Shown here one piece after another: positions 13,501-18,314 of a stretch of 18,314 nucleotides of DNA. The position numbers and the translations under genes were made by a program. The stretch lies in the NCBI GenBank assembly GCA_022842745.1, contig JALHPA010000003.1, positions 1 to 18,314 of the forward strand, written 5' to 3'. This stretch comes from Pirellulales bacterium (GTDB lineage: Bacteria > Planctomycetota > Planctomycetia > Pirellulales > JALHPA01). Every line of letters begins with the position of its first letter. Within the stretch, counting starts at the first letter, position 1. The notes beneath the pieces were generated by a model. It had not been told where the DNA came from and searched no databases. It worked only from the letters and a program-made list of their open reading frames with translations.

Positions 13501-16166
13501 GGCTGCCCGGCAATAAACTGCGAGGCATTCGACCAATGGCTCCAGCGTCCGGCCGCGTCCTGATATCGCAGGCGAACCCGGTACGTCTGCCCAGGCGTCA
13601 GGTTGTCGCCGGGAATGACCATCGACAGCGTTGGGCTGGTCAGTCGCCCGCTCTGCCAGGCCGGATGGATCTCATACAGCTTGGGGTCGGCGGGGTTGTA
13701 ATTCGGATTCGAGGGATCGGTAATCTCCGCCACCCGCCATTCGACCGCCGCGAACGTACTGTTTCCGCTGGCGAACGGGCTGGCGGAAAACGTCAGCGAG
13801 TCCGTGGGATACCCTGCGGCGCCGGTGTAGCTGACCGACGGCTTCGTCGGGACCAGCGCTTCGTCGGTCAATAGCGTCGAGTCGATGAACGCCCCCCGCG
13901 AGGCGACGTAGTTCTTCATCAACTGGATCATCCCGGCAAAATTCTTCGTCGCCGCCTGCTGGTAGAACCGTCCGTGCCCCGCCTTGCTGGAATTGACGTA
14001 CGAGGAAACCAGAATCGGGTTGTAATCCCACATCGCCCGGTCGGCGTCCACGAACGACGGTTGGCCGGGCGTGTAAATCTCTGCCGCCATTTCGTCGATG
14101 AGCTGCCCCGTTTGCTCGGGGTTGTACAGCAAGTCGCGAATCTCCCGCAGCCGGTTCCGATACTCGAGCGCGAACGTCGGGCGGCTCAGCACGCGGCTTT
14201 TGAACGGCTCATTGCCGTCGCCAAACATATTGTTGGCCCAGGTGAGGTCCAAGTCCCACGGCATCACCTGCCACTTGTCCGTGACCGGATCGTGAAAATA
14301 GAAGTAATTCTTTCCGTACCCGATGTCGTAGTGATGGATCGCCTCGACGATGCTCCGGTAGCTGTAGTAGTTCTCCAAGTTCAGGTTCGCCCGCCACCAA
14401 TCGTCCGTCTGTGAACCGCCGTTGTACGCCCCCAGGAAAGCGTTCAAATCCGATTTGTCGGTCGGCTGGGTGGGACCCTGGTTGTTCAGCTCGCCCGTTC
14501 CGTTCTCCATCTTGTAGAAATTCCCATCGGGCAGGCCGTTCGCATCCAGTAGACGGCCGTCCGGCTGCTCGACGGCCAGGTACAGCCCCCGGAAGTCCGT
14601 GTTGAACTGGCTGGCCCCCCCCTCCGAGCCATTCTCGATAATCCGGAAATGGACGAAGTGCGTTTCTGGCGACGGCACCCCCGCCAGATTGAACAGCTTG
14701 AATCCCACGCTCTCGAACAACCCTTGCTCGCCCCGGTGCAAATAGTCCCCCTGCTGGATCACGGCCGACAGGTTCAGCTTGGACCAATTGACCGGATAGG
14801 GGCGGCCGGCGTCGTCCAGCGGCGCGAACTCGTGGTTGTGGTTGAAATCGAACTTCCACATATTCTTTCCCATCGAGTATCGCCACACGCCCCCCCGCGA
14901 CCGGTAGCGAATGTGGTCGTACACCTGGCCGTTGTAGACCAGCGAGCCTTGCCACAGATATTCATCGCCGCCGTACCCTGGCTGCGTACTATTGGGAATG
15001 TGCTGCGCGTCGACGTGATCGGTCCGCGTCGTAATCAAGTGGTATGTCGCCAGCGAATTCAGCAACTCCGGCGAATACGTTACCGGCTGCGTCACCCCCG
15101 GCCGTGCCGCCCCCGTCCACGCCGGCACGCCCGCGTACACAAAATACGCGAAATTGGGCTGCTGATCGTCGGCAAACGGGACCGTGACGGCGGCGTTCAG
15201 ATTGTCCGTGGCCGTGATCCGATACCGGACCAGCCGCCGGTGCTGCTGCACGTTCGCCGGAATCACGGCCGTATAAACCGAATCGCCAACTACGGCGTCC
15301 CCCCCCAGTCCGTCGTCCCGCATCGCGATCGTCTGCCAGCCGGTCCGATAAGCCGGATCGTCGATCGCTATGTACACCCCCGGTTCCACGACCTGATACT
15401 CCAGCGAAACCGTCTTCACCCCCTCCGGATCGGTCGCCTTGATCGTGACCGTTACCGCTTCATTCGGCTGGGCATAAACCGCGGCGCTGCCCCACGAATG
15501 GTCCGCCTGCCGAAGCTGCGGCGGAGCGTTCGCCGCCAGGACTAGGTTCTGCGCTCCAGGCGTGGGGCGAGCGGATCGCCAATTTCCCCCCAGTCCGCGG
15601 TCAAATCCCGGGTTGATCAACTGGATCGAGCGGCCGTCGCCAGGCACGGAAACGGTTAAACCAACCGTGGGCCAGGGGAAGCCAGGCTTGTAATCGGCCT
15701 CGTCGATCGTTTGCTCGAGCGTGTTCCGCAAGCGAAGGGTATCCCCTTCGTTGGACAGGCTGCCGGCAAAAACCGCGTCCGGCGCAAACCCAAACTTGGC
15801 CTGAAACTCGGCCGAGTTCTCCGCCACGATAAAGTACGAGCCGGCGGGTATCTTGGTGTTCGGCGCAAACGAGAACTGCACCCCCTTGCTGAACGACCAA
15901 TTGGAAACGTCCACCTCGCCAGCCGTCGGATTGAACAGCTCGATGAACTCGACCAGTTCGGTCTTCAGATCCGGGTCGTAGTGGATCTCATTGATGATGA
16001 TCTCCCCGGCCATGGCCAGCCGGGGTTCCAGCCGCTCGAGCGTGCGACAACGGCGCCGCCGAGAAGACGGTCTCCGACGAATCGCTCGGGGCTCGTCGGC
16101 TCCCCCCGGCGCACCGGCTGCTCTGAACCAACTTGCCATGCGCCACCAAGGAGCGGAAAAATGCAT
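10506..16166 (-). CDS. Giant surface protein: LEPR motif, LTD, CotH kinase-like, LTD, FN3, LamG, dockerin
   Basis: The 1886-residue product has these regions in order. Residues 40-54 hold a basic stretch and LEPRLAMAG, a variant of the planctomycete LEPR-XLL motif. A lamin-tail domain (about 54-165, IIINEIHYDPD) is followed by an Ig-like region. A CotH kinase-like domain (about 370-700) contains RYRSRGG at 421-426, YLAVEQP with Glu533, GNFYK with Lys552 and PWDLDLTW at 636-643. A second lamin-tail domain lies at about 896-1020. Two fibronectin III domains (about 1077-1262) and a LamG/concanavalin-like domain (about 1265-1475) follow. RTX-like GLAGNDS and NGGDGDDS, two dockerin repeats at 1742-1792 and a 94-residue Ala/Pro-rich tail end the protein. 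CotH is a secreted atypical protein kinase family. No hydrophobic signal peptide is visible at the N terminus. ATG 16166 has GAGGG 4 nt upstream; 16139 is the alternative. The gene is monocistronic with its own promoter. Confidence 0.88.
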   Translation of the reverse strand: MHFSAPWWRMASWFRAAGAPGGADEPRAIRRRPSSRRRRCRTLERLEPRLAMAGEIIINEIHYDPDLKTELVEFIELFNPTAGEVDVSNWSFSKGVQFSFAPNTKIPAGSYFIVAENSAEFQAKFGFAPDAVFAGSLSNEGDTLRLRNTLEQTIDEADYKPGFPWPTVGLTVSVPGDGRSIQLINPGFDRGLGGNWRSARPTPGAQNLVLAANAPPQLRQADHSWGSAAVYAQPNEAVTVTIKATDPEGVKTVSLEYQVVEPGVYIAIDDPAYRTGWQTIAMRDDGLGGDAVVGDSVYTAVIPANVQQHRRLVRYRITATDNLNAAVTVPFADDQQPNFAYFVYAGVPAWTGAARPGVTQPVTYSPELLNSLATYHLITTRTDHVDAQHIPNSTQPGYGGDEYLWQGSLVYNGQVYDHIRYRSRGGVWRYSMGKNMWKFDFNHNHEFAPLDDAGRPYPVNWSKLNLSAVIQQGDYLHRGEQGLFESVGFKLFNLAGVPSPETHFVHFRIIENGSEGGASQFNTDFRGLYLAVEQPDGRLLDANGLPDGNFYKMENGTGELNNQGPTQPTDKSDLNAFLGAYNGGSQTDDWWRANLNLENYYSYRSIVEAIHHYDIGYGKNYFYFHDPVTDKWQVMPWDLDLTWANNMFGDGNEPFKSRVLSRPTFALEYRNRLREIRDLLYNPEQTGQLIDEMAAEIYTPGQPSFVDADRAMWDYNPILVSSYVNSSKAGHGRFYQQAATKNFAGMIQLMKNYVASRGAFIDSTLLTDEALVPTKPSVSYTGAAGYPTDSLTFSASPFASGNSTFAAVEWRVAEITDPSNPNYNPADPKLYEIHPAWQSGRLTSPTLSMVIPGDNLTPGQTYRVRLRYQDAAGRWSHWSNASQFIAGQPVVPVQDKLRVTEVHYHAAAPSAAEIAAGYTDADRFDYLEVTNITSQPLNLDGFRVTAGFDFTFPAVSLGAGQSALIVNDRGAFEFRYGFGHTIVGEMLDGKLSNGGERLKLETGGGQTIVDFAYDDAWFPATDGGGRSLVIVDPAASLNVNPLNGQSLAWSMQSSWRASTNAGGSPGRTDPPSGAAPPAAPTGLGGSSPSWSQISLSWTDASNDETGFQIERSTDGIHYALAGTAPAGASSYLDDGLGANTTYHYRVRSTNLEGNSPATAAVVVATQLPPLPSPPSGLSAVANSAGQIDLAWIDNSGDESSFRVERRLGPAGPWMQIATLPANATSFRDSGLTPSTTYFYRLRASNAAGVSLPSGEASATTSNAIPNQVGYWRFDEATGDSTSDGSASANNGTLINGPSRLLGTNGARAGNALTFDGVNDFVATEKNLGTWLNGAATLATWIRTTQVGNNTFWQAPGITGVEQAGGGDDIFWGWLDASGRIGILAGNTAGAKSAQPINDGQWRHIALTRDPASGRVEVYVDGVLNAAANSEVGLKTTPFFSIGRIEDTGGSPANFAGSLDELQIFDRVLSASEIQALRQVSVVRQGTSGNDSFTIDRNSDETYLRIVHSAPGGAQPIYVALRSLVRDVEIHGLAGNDSVVIDYGRGSPVPAGGLAFNGGDGDDSLTLDVAGRPADSIATAFRAGGGVNMLTISNGPAAVESTVSGDGVLNTVVNAGATLRVSRLVQNGLTLAGPESLVSVAPHGANPGVVMLSSLQIAPGGKLDLADNDLILNYTGDSPLAAVYQALVDGALNTPGASQIVSSTAGSDRFHAPFDNAGVGLTEWLGQPLSGVQQIIAKYAYFGDLNLDGMVDAADYLAIDNNFGGAASWLGGDANLDGLVNAQDYVAVDNAFGRGAGGAVAAAPPLPVGAPLAAATEAAPLEAPAPWTGAVSTPTRPVTWGGGSSSDLGGIAGIEADRAIWDDALLGYLLRAESVDSLPRRRAHRAG

Positions 16167-16645
16167 TCGACCCTCGCTCTGCGTCTATTCCGGATCGCGG
16201 ATCAGCCTGGATAGTGTTTCCCAGCCTGACTTCGCGATTGACTTGCCGCCCCACTGCCTCGCCCGCAAAAAACTGCCTGCCAATTTCGCATGCCAACCGT
16301 TTCTAACGCACGCGAATCGTACCGCCGCCGCCAGTCGCAAGCCGATCCAGCCATGTAGCCCTCGGACGGTCTCCCCCCAACCCAAGGATGTTCGGATTGT
16401 AATTGGCCCGCCCGCCGATGTCGATTTTTGACAACCCCCTCTCGATCGTCGCACAACGGGCCGTAACTTGTTTCGGGTCAACAACGTGCAACTATTCGCG
16501 CCACCGGCTATCCCGGTTCTTCCATCCCGGCGGCGGACGTCCGAAACCCGCCCCGTTTGACTCCCGCGCCCTGCGAACTACCGTTGCATGAGCGCCATTC
16601 GGTGCTGGCTTTCGCCACCGCGACCCGTTTTTTTGAGGAAATCCC
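16167..16645. other. Divergent intergenic region
   Basis: This 479-bp stretch separates the minus-strand CotH gene from the plus-strand secreted-protein gene. Short open frames here have no ribosome binding site and no recognisable product. Apart from the minus-strand promoter at 16396-16424 and a small dyad TTGTT-N7-AACAA at 16468-16484, I see no structured element. No convincing plus-strand promoter was found, though TTGACA at 16428-16433 lacks only a matching -10. Confidence 0.6.
16396..16424 (-). promoter_or_regulatory. Sigma-70-like promoter for the CotH surface-protein gene
   Basis: Read on the minus strand, TCGACA (16424-16419) and TACAAT (16401-16396) are separated by exactly 17 bp; each matches five of six consensus positions. 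Transcription would start near 16389, giving a leader of about 220 nt before ATG 16166. The fit and spacing are the best in the window. Confidence 0.6.
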
Positions 16646-18314
16646 ATGTTTTCGACCTTGTTGGCCGCTGCGCTGGCGGTTTCGTCCGCGCCTCCTGCTC
16701 CGGCGAACGATCTGCCCACCGCCGAGGACCGCGCATTGGCAGCCGCGGCCCGCGACTTTCGCATCCAGACTTACAACACCTTCCGCCTCGATCGGCCCGA
16801 ATTCAACCGCCGCCGGGCGGCCTGGAATAAGCTCCACGACCAATGGGTCGAATCCGGGCGCAAAGCCGAGGACCGCCAGCGACTCCTGACCTGGCTTGAT
16901 CGCGCCACCCACGCCTCGCGGCCCGACTCGGTAGGACCGCTGCCAGAATTCGCCTCCCCGGAAGCCGTGGCCGCACAAGATCCCCCTACGCTCCAGCGAA
17001 AATCCGTCGCCGCCGAAGTCGATGCGCAGGCAACCACCGGACCGGATGGGCCGCGAGATACCGCCGAACAACCCCCTGCCGAGGCCACCGCGCAAACGAC
17101 GCCGGCGAATCGCCAACCCCTCCCGGCCGCCGAGCACGATCCTAGCGGAACACCGATCGGCGACCTGTCCCCCCCGCGCGTGGAAGGGGTGCCGCCAGTC
17201 CTGCGCAACGCCGAGGAGCCTTTGCCCGGAGTTGCCACCTCGACCGCCGCTCCCAATTTGGGTTCACCCTCGAACAGAGAGGCAACCCAACCGCCGGCAG
17301 CAAATTCCAGCGGCGCCGACACAATCGCACCTCCCGCCCCGCGAGTCGCGGCCCCCGGTCCGGTCGCCGCGCAGCCGGAGATTCTCCAACCAACACAACC
17401 GCCTGCACTGCACGCCGCCCCCTCGACGGGCGACTCCAGCCCTGAACCGCGGCGGGTGGTTCCGGCCGAACGATCCCCCCGCGCACAGGACGCCGCCGGC
17501 GCGGCAGCCGCTCCCACGGCGCCGCTCGACCGCACAGCCCCGCCCCGCGGGGAGGCCAATCCGCGCGGCCCGTCATCGGTCGCGGCCGAAAGCGTTGGAC
17601 CGCTGCCGGTAGAGCCGGAGACGAGCGTCGAACTCCACCCCTCGCCGCTCCAGGACCGGCCGAACCAGACCAGCCCCCCCCCGGCCGGAAATCGTCCGCG
17701 GGAAGCGCCGGCCCCGGAAAGCCCATTCGCCCCCACCCCTTCCCCAGCGGCGGCGCGGGCATTGGATGCCCCCCAGCCAACCACGTCCTCGCTCGCGCCC
17801 GGCGCGAACGACCCCCGCACCGCGCGCGTGACCGTGCGCGGCACGCTCGCCGTTGAAGTGGATCACGATCCTCTCGCGGCCCCGGCCCTTCCGGCGACGC
17901 CTTCGCCCGGTACCGCGCCAGCCGAGTTGCGGCGCGAGAATGAGCAACCGGCCGACCATCCCACCAGCCCCCGCGACGCCGCCGCTCGCCCCACCGACGC
18001 GGCCCAAGTCAACCAGGAGGAGCTGCTAGCCCGCGCCGCCGGATACCAGGTCGGCTTGCGCGGCGTCGAATCCGCCCTCTCCGACGAACGTCCTCTCGAC
18101 GCCGAACAACTGGCGGTGCTATTGTCGGAACTGGAGCAACTGCTAGCTGCCCGCCGGGACCTGGCCCTCTACATCCCGTTGGCTGATGACGGCGTGCAAG
18201 CCCGTCTGAAGGACCAACTGGCGTTTCCCTCCGCGACGATCGCCGAGCTAGGAAATCGAATCGCGACCGCACGCCGGGACTCCAATGACTCCTCCGCAAC
18301 GGACCAAACGCCGA
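16646..18314 (+). CDS. Secreted protein with long Pro/Ala-rich linker (3' end outside window)
   Basis: ATG 16646 is preceded by GAGG (16635-16638) at 7-nt spacing, and the frame is open without a stop for 556 codons to the end of the window. The start MFSTLLAAALAVSSAPPAPA looks like a short signal peptide, though without basic residues in its first part. Residues about 23-95 form a predicted helical domain with RIQTYNTFRLDR, RRRAAWNKLHDQW and RLLTWLDRA. Residues about 95-453 are Pro, Ala, Thr, Glu and Arg rich with no clear exact repeat, probably disordered. From about residue 454 a helical region returns (EELLARAAGYQVGLRGVE, LAVLLSELEQLLAARRDL). I do not recognise the family. The long disordered part suggests a periplasmic or surface spacer. 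High third-position GC in this frame supports coding; long minus-strand frames opposite it are shadows. Confidence 0.75.
   Translation, partial: MFSTLLAAALAVSSAPPAPANDLPTAEDRALAAAARDFRIQTYNTFRLDRPEFNRRRAAWNKLHDQWVESGRKAEDRQRLLTWLDRATHASRPDSVGPLPEFASPEAVAAQDPPTLQRKSVAAEVDAQATTGPDGPRDTAEQPPAEATAQTTPANRQPLPAAEHDPSGTPIGDLSPPRVEGVPPVLRNAEEPLPGVATSTAAPNLGSPSNREATQPPAANSSGADTIAPPAPRVAAPGPVAAQPEILQPTQPPALHAAPSTGDSSPEPRRVVPAERSPRAQDAAGAAAAPTAPLDRTAPPRGEANPRGPSSVAAESVGPLPVEPETSVELHPSPLQDRPNQTSPPPAGNRPREAPAPESPFAPTPSPAAARALDAPQPTTSSLAPGANDPRTARVTVRGTLAVEVDHDPLAAPALPATPSPGTAPAELRRENEQPADHPTSPRDAAARPTDAAQVNQEELLARAAGYQVGLRGVESALSDERPLDAEQLAVLLSELEQLLAARRDLALYIPLADDGVQARLKDQLAFPSATIAELGNRIATARRDSNDSSATDQTP

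Noticed and set aside
16403..16591. 62-codon plus-strand frame in the divergent region
   Set aside because: It needs a TTG start, has no ribosome binding site, and overlaps the minus-strand promoter; the product has no recognisable feature.
16771..17844. 357-codon minus-strand frame near the right end
   Set aside because: It lies opposite the plus-strand secreted-protein gene, which has a ribosome binding site, a signal peptide and an uninterrupted frame of 556 codons.

Overview
The window looks like chromosomal DNA of a planctomycete, probably of the Pirellulales/Lacipirellulaceae type. This is inferred from high GC content, a PilM/GspL-style type II secretion operon with planctomycete-like pseudopilins, a RicT (PSP1) gene followed by a Minf_1886-type gene (a family I recall as typical of Planctomycetes and Verrucomicrobia), and a giant surface protein with a near N-terminal LEPR motif and a C-terminal dockerin pair. 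No mobile element, tRNA, rRNA or CRISPR array was seen.

Layout. (1) 1-7350, plus strand: the distal part of a type II secretion system (T2SS) operon, gspG(partial)-H-I-J-K-L-M. Several junctions are tight (H/I overlap, 2-nt J/K gap). A perfect hairpin follows gspG. Two 15-bp tandem arrays lie inside gspJ and gspK. (2) 7361-8745, plus: a promoter-like sequence, a strong GC hairpin, and a uronate-isomerase-like amidohydrolase-fold gene. (3) 8835-10485, plus: ricT, a Minf_1886-family gene, and a 57-residue membrane protein whose start overlaps the end of the previous gene. (4) 10506-16166, minus: an 1886-residue LTD/CotH-kinase/LTD/FN3/LamG/dockerin protein, convergent with block 3. (5) 16167-16645: divergent intergenic region holding a good minus-strand promoter. 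(6) 16646-end, plus: an open-ended gene for a secreted protein with an N-terminal domain, a very long Pro/Ala-rich linker and a helical C-terminal domain.

How it fits together. GspG is the major pseudopilin, GspH/I/J/K are minor pseudopilins, and GspL/GspM form the inner-membrane assembly platform. GspE, GspF and the secretin are not in the window. The most unusual points are in this operon. GspM appears to carry a GspC/PilP-like homology region at its C terminus, so one protein could do both the PilO and the PilP/GspC job. The three predicted tip pseudopilins (I, J, K) carry Ser/Gly-rich tails or inserts, partly built by recent 15-bp repeat expansion. The CotH giant and the Pro-rich secreted protein are possible export clients, but nothing in the sequence proves that link.
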